A DNA stretch of 64,000 nucleotides from Endomychus coccineus (GCA_958510875.1 OY294067.1:276192742-276256741); one strand, 5' to 3'; counted from the stretch's first letter, positions 11,280-23,924 are shown. Made by a program: numbers and translations. Notes: generated by a model not told the origin, from the sequence alone.

Positions 11280-11443
11280 CAATAAATTAACGAGCATGGA
11301 AGCTACAAAAAGAAAAGTGATGAAACATGGCAGTGTTTTAAGTTCACCAAATTTACTTATTTCAGTAGACGCTGCAAAAATATTTATTTTCGGAAATTAT
11401 GATGATATATTCGGGAATTAAAACAAAGATTAGTAGAAGGTGT

Positions 11444-11449
11444 TTTATT
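11444..11449 (-). terminator. Polyadenylation signal of the mol/DUOXA gene
   Basis: On the minus strand AATAAA lies about 50 bases past the stop codon at 11500-11502, within TTCAATAAAACACC. Confidence 0.6.
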
Positions 11450-11499
11450 GAAAATATTGTATTAAAGCTAATTGAACAGTAATAATATTGTAATAAAGA

Positions 11500-14400
11500 C
11501 TATACATTTTCCATTACCTTAAAACGAGGTGGTTTATTATGTCTTGAAACTTTGGGAGCCACAGTAGGAGCCCGGCGGATTATAGTTCTTCTTTTCTTGT
11601 ATATTGGAATGAACTCAGGTTCATCATCTTCGTTCTCAGTAGACATTGTTATTAGTGGTATGTCATGTTTGACGTTCTTCTGACGTAATACTGCTCCTTC
11701 CTCAGCAGCTGAAATGTTATGAATTTAAGATTCTATAAATATGTATTTATTTCCTGAGAAAATAGCAATAAAATGAAATCTGCAATTAATATACAGGATG
11801 TTTCAGAAAGACCTCCCGTAAATGCAGGGGAAGGTATAGATTTTACAAAAATAATCCTATTTTTCATATAAACTATGGTCCTATCTTCTTTCGTTTCGGA
11901 GATACAGGGCAGGGCGTTGAATTTAATTTTTTATAAACGAAATTTTACTGTAGCTGATGTGCAGTTACAGATATTTCGTTGAAATCTGGTATTCGGGGGT
12001 TTCAGAAGACGCCGAATAAGACGACTTAGGTAGTTTTAGATTATGCGGTAGAGGGCGCTAGGTGCGCGACTTTTCGGCGACTCTTTTAGCCTCAACTTTT
12101 TTGAGAATGATTTTTTTGTTTTCTTTGCACATTTTTCTGGTTTACAATTTTATTTCGAACATATAATGTACTGTTGTTGAGGGTCTCAAAATTTCTCCGT
12201 TTTCGAGAAAAACACGTTTGAATGAACATAACAAAAACTCATTAACAATAATTTACTTATTACCGAAATTGCGCATGTTCATTTAAACGCGTTTTTCTCG
12301 AGCTTTGAAACAAAAAAAGATATCGATCTGCGGTTTTCAGTTTTCTTTGCAAATTTAATCTAATTTCCGATTATCACGTCATAGCTGTACCATATGATTC
12401 AAGTTTTTGGGATAAAATCAATAAAACCGTTATCATTACAAATTACGCCCTCTAGCAATTTTATTAGGAACTATCGTGTACAATAGATACGACAATTGAA
12501 AGTACGTACCTTCTCTTCTATACAAACTAAAGTTTACTAAAATCGAATGAGTCGTTTAGAAACTACATCGATTTAAATTATTACACTTTACCACTCTTAT
12601 CAAGGTCGGTATGCCAATGAGCTTTGAACCAAAATGATGTAAAATTGTCTAATGATGTTAACAAAGATATACCTTAATGCGAGAATTTACGGAGAAACGC
12701 GTTTAAATGACGTTAACAAAAACTAATTTACAAATTTACTTACTACCGAAATCGCGTATGTTCATTTAAACGCGTTTTTCTCGAAAACGGTGAGATTTTG
12801 AGAAACTCAACAAGAGCACTTTATTTGTTTGCAATGAAATTGTTAACCAGAAAAATGTGCAAAGAATATAAAAAATTATTCTCAAAAAAGTTAAGGCTAA
12901 AAGAAACGCCGAAAAGTAACGCAACCAGCGCCCTCTACCGCATAATCTGAAACTAACTAAACCATCTTATTCGGCGTCCTCTGAAACTCCCGAGTACCAG
13001 ATTTCAACGAAATATCTGTAACTTCACAGGGGCTACAGCAAAATTTCAATTAAAAAAAATTTAATTCAACGACATCTCCGAAACGAAAGAAGATAGGACA
13101 TAGTTTATATGAAAAATCTGATTATTTTTGTAAAATCTACCGGCCCCTGCATTTACGGGAGGTCTTTTTGAAACACCCTGTATATATACATATATATATT
13201 TCTGCTAATAAAGCATTACTCTCGCTTTGTCAAATATGTATCATTTTGATTGCCAAATCCATGTCTACAAAGGATTATCAACGATTTTGGAGTTTACCAG
13301 TTACGGAAATTTATTTCTACAGATTCTCTTTTAGCTGCGTACTCTTATAATGAGCGAAAATAAAACTTACTCATGTAGGATACTTCATCATAACCATTCA
13401 AAGGATCGACATTGAAATATGAATATACAGTTTTATCGCATATACTATCCATCACAGCAATGATGATGGCAATGGAAACACAAAGAATACCTATAAAAAT
13501 AAATTCTTTATTTTAATTAAGTTTCACAAAATAGAGAAGAGTTCTTTTAGTAATCCGTACAATATTGTCAGCGGTTGGATTATCTATTGATAAAATCATT
13601 TTATACCGAATTAATAGTGTGAAGACATCAACTGTCGGACGATATAGCCAGAGTATAAATCTATTTTTGCCAAAATTAATATTTTAAAAGCTTAGATAGT
13701 ACATAAATCTCAATACTTTGAAAGATTAACCCAATAATAACCATTCACTTACCATTTATGAAGACAATCCAAAAACTAGATCCAAACTTTGTTGTAATTG
13801 TCTCATCTTCGAAAGGAATGACTAAAGGATTAGGATTTCGAACCACCAACCAAATCAAATTAGCGAGAAGTTGCAGTAATCCAGTTAAGCCTATCAAATA
13901 TCCACCATAAATTACTACAGATCTGAAGAGTATAATAGCCAGTAACCAACAAGCGAATGCTGTCCATAAAACAATGTGAGAATACCATCCGGCCGTCCTA
14001 TAGAAGCGACCATGGCGGAAACCTTCTCCATCGATTACGAAATAATCGACCACCCAGAGAATCGGTATAGGTGTACCCCTATATTGAGCTGCCCGGAATT
14101 CTTGCTGTAAATGACCAGCTAAAATAATAAGATTTTGTTATCAATCCCATAAATGAATACATCAATACCTTTGTAAATATGCGAGGACTCATTTTAGATG
14201 ACCCCAAAATCCGCAAAATAGATTTTGACCGATTTGAAATAATAATTGATGATGATTCTTGACCACACAGGTATGAATTATATATAAATTCTCGGGAAAC
14301 AGGTTACACTAACACATATGCTTATTATTTTCGTCTTTACGTACGTTTCGATCTCACGACCATCGTCAGAAGACGTATTATGTCTAAAATGGGATTTCTT

Positions 14401-17400
14401 AAAAGTAATTGTATCAGCACAAAGCGTCCATATCGCAGCTATTTCAATTAAAAATGCCCACCTCGCCGAAACGCACAGAAACACGAATAATCGAAACTGT
14501 AACACATCAATGTTTTAAGTATATGTATATGTATCAAGACTCCACTGCTTAGCAATTTTCTTATAATATACGAATTCATATCAACAAAGTCTGTATACGA
14601 CTGAAAGCAAAACATATAACGCTCAAGTATCTACTTTCGAACCAGATGTTAAAGATTTATAAGGTAATAGACAATGATTGTCGAACCTTATTATAAATAT
14701 TGCTATTTGAGCATTCTACCTAAAATATACTTTTAACATTATAAACACGCATGTAGGAATTTGCAAGGGTTTTAATTAATTAAATTAGTATACATCTGAC
14801 TTAATGACTGAATATATATGTTCTATGATTTACAGATTTGGAGTCACGTTTATGCGAATTATCTCCCGAATAGATCTTTTATAATAATTGGTTTCCATAG
14901 TTCAAATATGATTTCAAAAATGTTAATATTCTAACTAAGGAAACCAATTATTATAAAAGGTCTATTCTGGAGATGATTCGCATAAAACGTGACTCCAAGT
15001 CTGTAGATCATAGAACATATATTCAGTCATTAAGTCAGATTTATACTAATTTAATTAACTAAAACCCTTGCAAATTCCTACATGCCGTCTTTATGATGTT
15101 TAAAGTATATTTTAGGTAGAATGCTCAAACAGTAATATTTCTAATAAGGTCTGACAAGCATTTTCTATTACCTCATAAATCTTTAACAAAGTAGATAATT
15201 TAGCATTGTATGTTTTGGTTTCAGTCGTATACATACTTTGTTGACATGGATTCGTATATTATAAGAACGATTCTAAGCAGTGAATTCTTGATACATATAC
15301 ATATACTTAAAACATTGATGTGTTGCAGTTTCGATTATTCGTGTTTCTGTTCGTTTCGGCGACATGGGCATTTTTAATTGAAATTGGTGCGATAAGGACG
15401 CTTTGTGTTGATACAATGAGACCGAAACGTACGTATAGACGGAAATAATAAGCATGTGTGTTAGTGTGACCTATTTCCCGAAAATTTACATATAATTAAA
15501 TAATAATATGAAGGATATTGTATTCGTTCATTATAATTATTTATTAACATTTACTATTCACACGTCTAAGATTTTTTATTAATGCTAATTTGCAACGTAC
15601 CCCGTTTAAAAAAAATACATACTAGTTCTTTGCCAAATTTGCGTCTAAAATGAGTCGACTAATAACTAAAAGAAAAGGTAATCAGTATTTACCATAAGGA
15701 CCGAATCCAAATCTGCCTTGATCCCACTCCCAAGAAAATCTTTCGTTATAGTCTATAGTTTCGTTTTGAAGCGGACTACCATGAGGTTCTACTCGTCCTT
15801 TCAATGTAACATTCACACTGCGAAGTCCAATTTTTACTCCTACATAGGCATATATTTCTTGTGGTGTACCTACCCGGTAGGGTGTCTTCGAAAAGATCTT
15901 TCCAACTTCCCATTCTTGGCCAAAGTTGCCAACTAATCAACATTAAGCCAAATAATCACTATATATATATACATATATTTTATACTTACGGAGCAAGAGA
16001 AAGCCTACAACAAGAATTGAAGTTATTCTTGAATATTTAGATATAACCTAAAACAAAATCATTAAGAATATTATATAGTATATCCATGATACAAAATCAA
16101 TACAACAGCCCCAAGGTGGTTCCATATTTTCATTCATACGGTGTTTTATACTAGTAATACAGTAAACGTAATTGTTTATTTTTGTACATGGGTTATCATA
16201 AAGTAAGGGATATACTTTGAATTATTATATATTTAAAAAAAATTACAATTTATTGTAGGACCTAAGATAACTTTCGTATGCAAAATATGAGGACCGCGGT
16301 TTCTCTCCTGATTCTTTTCTGGGGGATGGTAGTGACCAGGGCATGTTGCCGGTCGAAAAAGTGATTCCCAAGATGGGGACAACCGCTGGTCGTATCAAGC
16401 AATTCTCGGTACCAAATCGTTCATTTTTTAATCCTCGACAATTTGGATTATATTTGGTTACAACATAGACGGTACTATCCTTAAGAGACCAGCAACCTAT
16501 AAAGACCTCGGTGTAATTTTCAATCCCAAACTATCCTTCGTTTCTCATCTGGAGTCTGTGATGGCGGCTGCTAACAGACTACTTGGGTTTATTGTTCGAA
16601 GCTGTCGTGATTTTTCAGACATAGATACGCTCAAATTGTTGTTCGTAACATTTGGGCGATAGCGGCTTGAGTATGCACCTGTGCTTCAGGATATACGGTT
16701 TTTATCCTCTTAGGGTCATTCCTAATTTTTCCTATCAGATAGATTTAATATGTCATCCCTTTCTCGCAGAAATAATTATGTACTCCAGGCCTGTTTGTTC
16801 AAGTTGCTCAATAACCTAATTGACTGTCCCATGCTGCTGAAAAGAGTCAATTTCCTACTTTCTCGGCTGAACTCGCGGTCTGTAAATACTTTCTACCTCC
16901 AAACTCCTCGTACTAGCATACTTAATTTATCTCAATTATTTTGCATGTGCCATGCTTATAACACCAATGACACTCATACTAAATATGATATTTTCAATTC
17001 TAGACTAAAACAGATTGCTCGCATACTGCAATGAAACAATATTCATACTTTTCAGCTCTTTCTTTTTTCTTTTCCTCTCTATACATTGTTGTGATAAATA
17101 TTTTTGGCTATTTTCTTTTTCTTTTTGAGTTTGTCTCTTCTCGGACTTGAGTATAATTAGGTTATTTAGTTTTAATTTAGATAATAATTGTTAGTATATT
17201 AATTTTATTATGCATTGTCCTGATCTTTAATTGAGTTTATACCTGTTGATCAGTGTAAGATTGAATAAATAAATAAATTATGAAATTTTACGTAAATCCG
17301 ACGGTATTACGAGGAAACTCATTTCAAATTGAAGTTCGGTTATGAAGTCGGTAAAAGCAAGGCAACATTATAAGAACCACATTTTTACTTTTCATAACAA

Positions 17401-18582
17401 TATTTTATCATTCATATATGAAAGATAATAGTTTGTAAGATTGCCAAAGTTTATTATTATCAACAATGATGAACGCAACATCGGTAGTGGTGGTCAGAAA
17501 AAAAGTATAGATCTAATAAGTAAATATTCCGAGTACCTACTTGAAAATAATAATAATACAATTAATAAAAAGCAAGCTTCTATAAAAGCCCATACGTGTT
17601 GAGCACAAATTATGGTTTCGTAACTCATAACCAAATTGCAAAGACATGAGCCCGAATAGTGATGATATGAATTCTTCCATGAATAAACTTGTGCTGAAGC
17701 CCGTTGTAGCAAATTTACAAGCAGGAAATATTAAAAGAAATTAGATTTTACTCAATCCGCGATGTCCGACGCGAAAAACCGGTTTTGGCCATTTTTACCA
17801 TTTTTTTTGGACCAATTGCGATGATCATAAAGTGTTCGATTTTAGTTTCTTCAATTTGTGTCATAATTATCTACTTAAGGCAATTTTTTTCTCCGAACTC
17901 AGAATTAAAAACTCCAAAAAGCTAATTCTATCACACTATTCATCATGCCACATGTTGAAATATTATTATAACATAATCACTTAATCAGACTCAAATGCGC
18001 GGGATTGACAGTGCTCAACTGCAAAAGGCAATCAATTCCAACAGCAAATTATTCGAATTAGAAATTCTACTGACAATGGCAATCAAGAACGCAATAACGA
18101 AGAACCTGCTAGGAAAAGACAAAAAACGACAGCTGGGGATATCAGAGCTGTTATTGCTAAGGAAGTATGTGACACTATTTTAAGCCAAATTAGCGACCGA
18201 TTTGATTTTAGGGATCACTTAATTGATCATGACTCATTTGATTTTATATCAATTACATATTGTTGTACCTACCAACTTCTCTATAACATTAACACTTTGA
18301 CAATGTTGATAAATGAAACACCTCCTAAAAATACTTATTTTTACGAAAAATGTCCTCATCAGGAAGCCTGAACCTGCACCTGATAATATTGCCTGAACTC
18401 TCTGAAATGAAACCAAAACTTACCGTTTTAATAGCCCTGCTTGGAATTGAAATATAAAATGTCACTAACAATATAAGAAAGGCCGTTATAAATCCTGCTT
18501 CCAGTATATCCGCACCAACAGGAGTGGCATGAGCAGCATACTGTGTGGGAAATCCCTCGCTCCTCCCAAAACTGAACCACAT
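11500..18582 (-). CDS. mol: Dual oxidase maturation factor (DUOXA / Drosophila mol type), six exons
   Basis: Membrane protein that escorts dual oxidase out of the endoplasmic reticulum so it can make hydrogen peroxide at the cell surface. Exons: 18424-18582, 15990-16047, 15693-15932, 13753-14118, 13371-13490, 11500-11708. All junctions are GT/AG and in phase, giving 383 residues against about 340 in vertebrates. The start MWFSFGRSEGFPTQYAAH fits the family N-terminus. Membrane segments lie at about 30-46, 57-72, 199-217, 221-245 and 265-290. The large loop between segments 2 and 3 holds two N-glycosylation sequons (NVT at 113, NET at 129) and the family-like GVKIGLRSVNVTLKG. HGRFYRTAGWYSHIVLWTAF is strongly family-like. 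The C-terminal exon is cytosolic, first acidic, then very basic (KKRRTIIRRAP), and longer than in vertebrates. Introns are 2376, 57, 1574, 262 and 1662 bp, and the three long ones are swollen by transposons. Confidence 0.92.
11792..13182. mobile_element. 1.4-kb foldback transposon with ACAGGGTGTTTC-type ends
   Basis: The ends TACAGGATGTTTCAGAAAG and its inverse (GAAACACCCTGTA) open arms of about 450-500 bp that are inverted copies of each other. Shared blocks include TTCTTTCGTTTCGGAGAT, GCGGTAGAGGGCGCT and GAAAAACGCGTTTAAATG. No ORF is present. It occupies most of the last mol intron. The same terminal motif closes the element at 41048-42909, but the interiors differ, so these are related families rather than copies. 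Confidence 0.85.
14255..15495. mobile_element. Penelope-like family C: two terminal regions in inverted (mirror) arrangement
   Basis: The left arm (about 14268-14920, minus orientation) and right arm (about 14935-15490, plus orientation) are long inverse copies meeting near 14935. Shared blocks include TTATATATAAATTCTCGGGA at the outer ends, CGTACGTTTCG..CTCA, CGAAAC..CACGAATAATCG, and GACTTAATGACTGAATATA near the centre. The same sequence forms the 3' region of the coding copy at 43625-45170, so these are solo terminal regions joined end to end without coding sequence. The left arm holds a hammerhead motif; the right arm has lost its 5' half. It lies in mol intron 3. Confidence 0.85.
14333..14374 (-). 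ncRNA. Hammerhead ribozyme motif in Penelope-like family C (mol intron)
   Basis: Read on the minus strand: stem I 5' strand GTCTT, core CTGACGA (the changed base is the variable position 7), stem II GGTC-GTGA-GATC with one G-U pair, core GAAA, a very short stem III (CG-TA-CG), U-A closing the cleavage site, then AAGAC, which pairs perfectly with GTCTT. Predicted cleavage is after the A opposite position 14338. Hammerheads with a minimal stem III are known from Penelope-like elements. The motif lies on the transcribed strand of the mol gene, inside intron 3. Confidence 0.8.
16260..17278 (+). mobile_element. 5'-truncated jockey-like LINE tail
   Basis: C-terminal end of a non-LTR retrotransposon polymerase ORF in broken frames. 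The region after the RT domain reads TYKDLGVIFNPKLSFVSHLE and ANRLLGFIVRSCRDF, followed by stops. An intact last frame (16750-17034) ends NSRLKQIARILQ. The 3' end is a short AATAAATAAATAAATTA tail. It is inserted in mol intron 1, antisense to the gene. Dead, with the RT catalytic region absent. Confidence 0.82.
17279..18423. other. Remainder of mol intron 1
   Basis: AT-rich, with no supported exon. Two short frames (17494-17712 minus, 17995-18183 plus) show no domain. I see nothing further. Confidence 0.5.
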
Positions 18583-18957
18583 CTTACAGAAATACGGTAA
18601 ATACTGAAATATTCAACATTGTTAGGAAGTGATCTAGTCATTTCCTTTCGAAATGATAAGGATTGTGAAACATTTTACGCGTGGACCCCTAAATGAATAA
18701 TTCGCATTCTGAATCTTGTTGATTTGAATCTATCATGATCTCACTAATAGGCCAATAGTTGTGCATTTTAAACCTTAGTGTCCTAGTCGTCACGGAGTGA
18801 GGGTATTATCTTCTGAATAAGAAATTCTGAGCGCTGTCGATGTGACGTCACGTCTAGTGGTCGAACATTTTATTGCAGACGGCACCTTATACACACTGCA
18901 CATGCGTTATTTATATGATTTGCAGCGAATTATGAAGATGTATTTTTAATAAAGTTT
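18583..18957 (-). promoter_or_regulatory. Presumed upstream region of the mol gene
   Basis: Between the mol start codon and the hAT transposon at 18966. The minus-strand promoter and 5' UTR should lie here. A TGACGTCA-type (CRE-like) site occurs near 18842 (GTGACGTCACG). I cannot place the transcription start. Confidence 0.3.
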
Positions 18958-18965
18958 GTCAGAAC

Positions 18966-20549
18966 CAGTGGCGGCTCGTGAACTCTTTAAGAGAGGAGGC
19001 TGAACATAAAACGTTTTTGTAAAAACATACTCTATTCAGCCAATTAATTTACCCTTTTCGCAGCGACCATACCCGCTAGTTAAGTGACATAATTAATTGT
19101 TGACCAGCAAGAACCAATGTTTAGGTTAGAGTTTCTCTTGACAACAAATTTTTTTGTTCGTTTTTTGTTTCTTATTTTTTTTGGATTTTTAATATTTTTT
19201 GAAATTTTTCATATTTTGTTTTTTTTTTTATTAATTTTATTAACTTTTTTATATATTAACGGAATTCTACGGTCTTTAGTTTGCGAAAAATGATCAATAA
19301 TATTATCATAAAATGTATCATCTTGTTTTAAGTATTTTACTAAATCTTTTTCAATAGATATTAAACTAACATTGTATAAGCGATTTTGGCCCATTGTATT
19401 TCACATGTAACTTTTTATTTGGTTTAAGAGTAGAGAATGATCTCTCCATCAATGCCGACGTGACAGGAATGGTGACTGTCAAACAAAGTAGTTTATAAAA
19501 CTGAGGTAAAACTTGTTGCAAATCATTGTCTATCATATATTTTATCATATAAAACGCATAATTCATTGTGCAGTACTTCAAAAAATGTATATTTTAGAAT
19601 TAAGTTATCTAAAAGTATATTGGGAAACTCTTTTGAAAAAGATTCGAAAAATCTTCTATTCGTCAAGTCGAAAAACTTCAATTCATGTAAATCGGAAAAT
19701 CGAATGTCAATTTGACCTTTAATAGTATCTAAAATTTCATAAAAAAGTTGTTTATAATGTAGTTTCTTGTCTACCAAATTATATGTTTTCCTCCTTTTCG
19801 CGGGAGGAGCCTCATCAGTTGAAAAATTTTCAAATAAAATATTAAAATGAAATTCTGTATTACGGAAACTTGAAATTTTATCAATGAGATGTTTCAAACG
19901 ATCTCTTGAATAAATTAAATCAGTGAATTTATGAAAAAATTTGAAAAATAAGATCAGTTTGTTGAAATATTAATTTAAAATTATCAAGAAAAACAAAAAT
20001 TCTTCAATTTCTAAATAAGATTTTAAACCAACAGCAGCATTTAATGAAACCTGATCTGTTGAAAAGTCATCACTGTTTAATATAAAATCAAATGTTTCAA
20101 TTAATTTGTCTTTATTTTTATGGATGGTAAACACTGCACGTGATGTAAAATTCCATCGAGTTGGAGCATTACAGGGAAATCTGTTTGACGTAACACGCAT
20201 GTGTCGTATTATGTACCACCGACCGTACTGAACTTAAAGGCGGGCGGCAGACTAGCCTACTGAGAGTGTTGCCATTTCAGCTATGTTTTTAAGGTATTTA
20301 GCAATTGGACTGGTCGGAACAACGGCAACTGTGTTGAGCAACACGTGTTTGCAGTTTAGGGTTTGAGATATATACAGAGTCTAGCCTCAGGGCAGTGTTG
20401 CCAGATTAAAAATAACTACTGAGAATAGGGAATTAATTGTAAAATTTAAAAAATTATTAGAGAAACAGGAAATAAAATGAAGAATGATCAACAAGATAAA
20501 TTGGTGAGGAGGCTGAGCCTCCCTAGCCACCTTCGAGGAGCCGCCACCG
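18966..20549 (-). mobile_element. hAT transposon (copy 1) with 8-bp target-site duplication
   Basis: The direct repeat GTCAGAAC flanks the element at 18958-18965 and 20550-20557. The ends CAGTGGCGGCTC and its inverse (GAGCCGCCACCG) are inverted with one mismatch. Minus-strand fragments of transposase run in order: APTRWNFTSRAVFTIHKNKD (20100-20170), PAKRRKTYNL and a middle segment (19523-19897), then the dimerisation block VTIPVTSALMERSFSTLK followed by SLISIEKDLVKYL in another frame. At least two frameshifts and the 1.58-kb length show a deleted, inactive copy. Confidence 0.93.
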
Positions 20550-20639
20550 GTCAGAACCCTAAAACCTAGTCCAAAACTATAATCTAGAATAGGTGTTTAT
20601 TTTGATAAGGAAACATTTAAAGTAAATTAGTACCTAGAT

Positions 20640-22480
20640 GACAATAATTGTACTTATAGAACAAAAGGATTTATATAAGGATGCTATATGCTATAATTAT
20701 GATAAAGCTTTGATAGAAGTAAGGAAAAATGAATATGAAAACAAAATATGATCATCAGATAATAAAAACAAAAGAATGTAGACTATTTGTAATGACATTC
20801 GGGGAAGGGTATCACATAAGAAGGAATATCAAATTTCTGGATCACCATAGCATATAGCCAATGATTACAACAAATTTTTGATGGAATCGGTTCCAGCTTT
20901 AAAACAAAATATCAATACCCAACAGCTGCATGGGATGATATAAAAGCAAACAATAAATCACTGTTTTTAAAGCCTTTTACTCCGGAAGAAATAGTTGAGG
21001 TGTCAAGGGAGTAAAAAACAAAAATTCAGACGAAATTACCGCAAATATTATGAAATCAAGTATTAACTGTATAAAATCAGTAATATGCTACGTAGTAAAT
21101 AATTCATTTAAAGTTGTCATTTTTCCTCAACAGTTGAAACTGTCTTTGATTAAACCTCTTTTTAAGTCGGGTGATCCAGAGAAGTTGAAGAACTACAGAC
21201 CTATAAGTCTGTTAAACAGTGTTGCCAAGGTCTACGAATTGGCAATGTCGAAAGACGGGTTATAATTTTTTAATGGATGTAATTTTTTCAACACAACACA
21301 GCATGGATATGTGAGAGGTAAGTCAACTCAAACAGTAGTTTTTCAAATTACTCAGACCATCGTTAAATCTTCAGAAAAAAACAAATTAGCAGCGGGCTTA
21401 TTCATAGACCTGTCAAAGACATTTGATTGTCTCAGCAGAGACTATTTAATAGAAAAATTACAAAAATATGGTGTTAGAGAAAATGCGGTAACTTGGCTTA
21501 CATCATACCTCTCCGATCGTTCACAGTGTGTTTCAATTGCTAAGGATGGAAAAATTGTGAAGTCCAATAAATTACCTAACCTCGTGAGAGTCCCACAAGG
21601 TAAAAATTGGGTCCTATATTGTTCTTAATAATGATCAATGATTTAAATAGTATAGCTGGCCAAGAAGATTCTGCAATCACTAATTTTGCAGACGATACGA
21701 ACCTTCTGGTGGCAAGCAAAGACCAGAAAAGATTAGAACAAAAATGTAACGATTTGTTTAATCAAGCAAAAAGCTGGTTTGACAGAAATGAATCTCTGTT
21801 AAATACACCAAGTTTTTTGGAATAATTAATGATGAATTTTTAAAATGGTAACTATATATAGAACACTTACTGGAAAAGCTGAATCAGGTCTGCTATGCTA
21901 TCAGGTTGATAGGGAAATACATAGAGGATAATGTTAAACAAATTCTATACTATGCGAATTTCGAATCGTTAGTACGATATGGTATTATATTTTGGGGTGT
22001 AAATTCAACAACCAACTCAATTGTTTTAGCTCAAAAAAGAATCTTACGCATAATACTTGGCATGAAGTTTATCGATTCATGTAGAAATAAATTTAAACAA
22101 ACAAGGCTACTAACAGTATATGGTTTATATTTGCACGAATGTCTTCTTTATTTATTTAGAAATAATATAAGTTTTTTATATGATAATTAAAATACTAGAA
22201 CTTTAGATATATATTATCATATTCACAGGTTATCCTTAACTCAAAAATCCATCTTACATGTGCATTAAAATTTATAATAAATTGCCAGATCGTATAAAAT
22301 TGATAAAAAAATATAGAGAATTTAAAACAAAAACTAAGAAACTACTAACCAATTTGGAACCTTATTGTTTAAAGGATGATTTTAGAATGTAAACGTTTTT
22401 TTCTCATAATCTTTTATATTCATTTATATTCATTTATATTGACACCATTTTATTTTGTGTTCTAAGACTAAATTTGTAAT
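20640..22480 (+). mobile_element. CR1/jockey-like LINE remnant with reverse transcriptase
   Basis: The frames together form a degraded reverse transcriptase: KLSLIKPLFKSGDPEKLKNY and RPISLLNSVAKVYE (21050-21265), GLFIDLSKTFDCLSRDYL (21311 on), then VPQG, a frameshift, and GPILFLIMINDLN with the catalytic-type NFADDTNLLV (21607-21825). The thumb region VRYGIIFWGVNSTT follows at 21906-22190. At least three frameshifts separate these pieces. The endonuclease end is missing or unrecognisable, so the copy is 5'-truncated and dead. It starts about 90 bp after the hAT element. Confidence 0.85.
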
Positions 22481-22489
22481 ACAGATTCT

Positions 22490-23740
22490 TATTATTATTA
22501 TTGAAAAGCTGCAAAAATCTCCAAACTAGAGTAGAAAAGTTACAAATTAGAATTACATTGAGTACAGATATCTAATTATTTTTGAAATTCCTATGGAAGA
22601 AAATTTATTTACAAACAAACTAGTTAATGCACTTAACTTTTGTCACTATACGTTTTTAATAAATTAACAAAATGTTTGCAATATTTACCTCGCTATGGTT
22701 TTGACATCCACAAAATTGTTGTAATATTCATGCTCTTCAAGGAATTTGATAACTAATTATGCTACAAAATACCTTTTATTATGAATATTTGAAATTTGTT
22801 CCTCAAAAGCCTACAGTAATTTATCAAACATAATGTAAACGGATAAAACTAGCTGTACTTGTATTTTAAAAAGGTATTAAGAAATTGAAAATGTCAGAAG
22901 CCCAAAAGGTTAACAGCAGTAGTTGATGGCTGATCCGTCACATCTAATCATTTGTGTTTTGAATTCCTTTTTAATTCAGGCAATATGGAATAAAAAACCA
23001 GGTAAAAAGCTAAATCTGTTTATTTTTCCAGTTCAATCAATCATTTATATAAACATATAAAAGTAAAACAGTGGAGATGAGAGATCAACTACATTAAACT
23101 TGAACAGGACAATTACCTAACCTACGAAATACGAATTATTCAAAAATCGAGTCTAGTTTTATCACATGCATCAAAGAACTTTTATCACATGCGCCAAAGA
23201 AGTTTTATCAATAAAAGAATAACATAGTAATAGACTATCCCATAATTACTATAAAATAATCGATTATAATTATTAGTTTACTATCATTATCATTATTATT
23301 ACTATTCATTTGGTACATTTTAAAATTATTCAAATAGGTTTCTATAAACCTATAGTCAGGTACATCCTACGAATTAATTCAATAATGTATTAGAAATCAC
23401 TCATCAATTATAGAAGAATCCATAATATTGTCCAAATTCCAAATCAAGCAAGATATCATTGTGTAGATGGATTTGGACTTTTTACATACATTACGAAAAT
23501 ATGGAACTAATTTTTCAAATATAATTGTGCTTTTCTTCTCATTAAAAACTATTCTGAGAACATCACAACCAGTCTGTCATAAAATTTGATTATTTAATTC
23601 ATTTGTGGGATATTTTTCGGTCACTCAGAGTAAATTATCCGTCACATGGTGCAACATAAATGATTAAAATATCAAATATTCCCCCCTTTCGATCAAGTAT
23701 ACCAGTATTGGTTTCAAATATTATAAGATACATTATAATC
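22490..23740. other. Gene-free AT-rich interval
   Basis: No coding, RNA or clear repeat signal seen. A short direct repeat, TTTATCACATGCATCAAAGAA / TTTATCACATGCGCCAAAGAA type, occurs near 23158-23200. Confidence 0.5.
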
Positions 23741-23741
23741 A

Positions 23742-23924
23742 ATCAGGGACGTATATAAGGGGGGCTTAGAGGATGACAAAAATAAACACCCCTCCCTTTC
23801 GAATCGCTCATGCATACACAATAATCATTATTCGACCTGGCACTACTATCCAGCGCCCGCAAACAGATACCATAAAGGTAAAAAGCGTTATTCAACATAG
23901 GGGTATCTACAAATACGTCCCTAA
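23742..23924. mobile_element. Short MITE-like element
   Basis: CAGGGACGTATATAAGGGGG near 23744 has a diverged inverse near the right end (GGGGTATC...AAATACGTCCCT). The interior of about 180 bp is C-rich relative to its flanks. A target-site duplication is not clear. Confidence 0.5.

Noticed and set aside
15318..15450. Hammerhead in the right arm of the family C mirror pair
   Set aside because: Only the 3' half (GAGACCGAAACGTACGTA) remains; the CTGATGA half and stem I partner are deleted.
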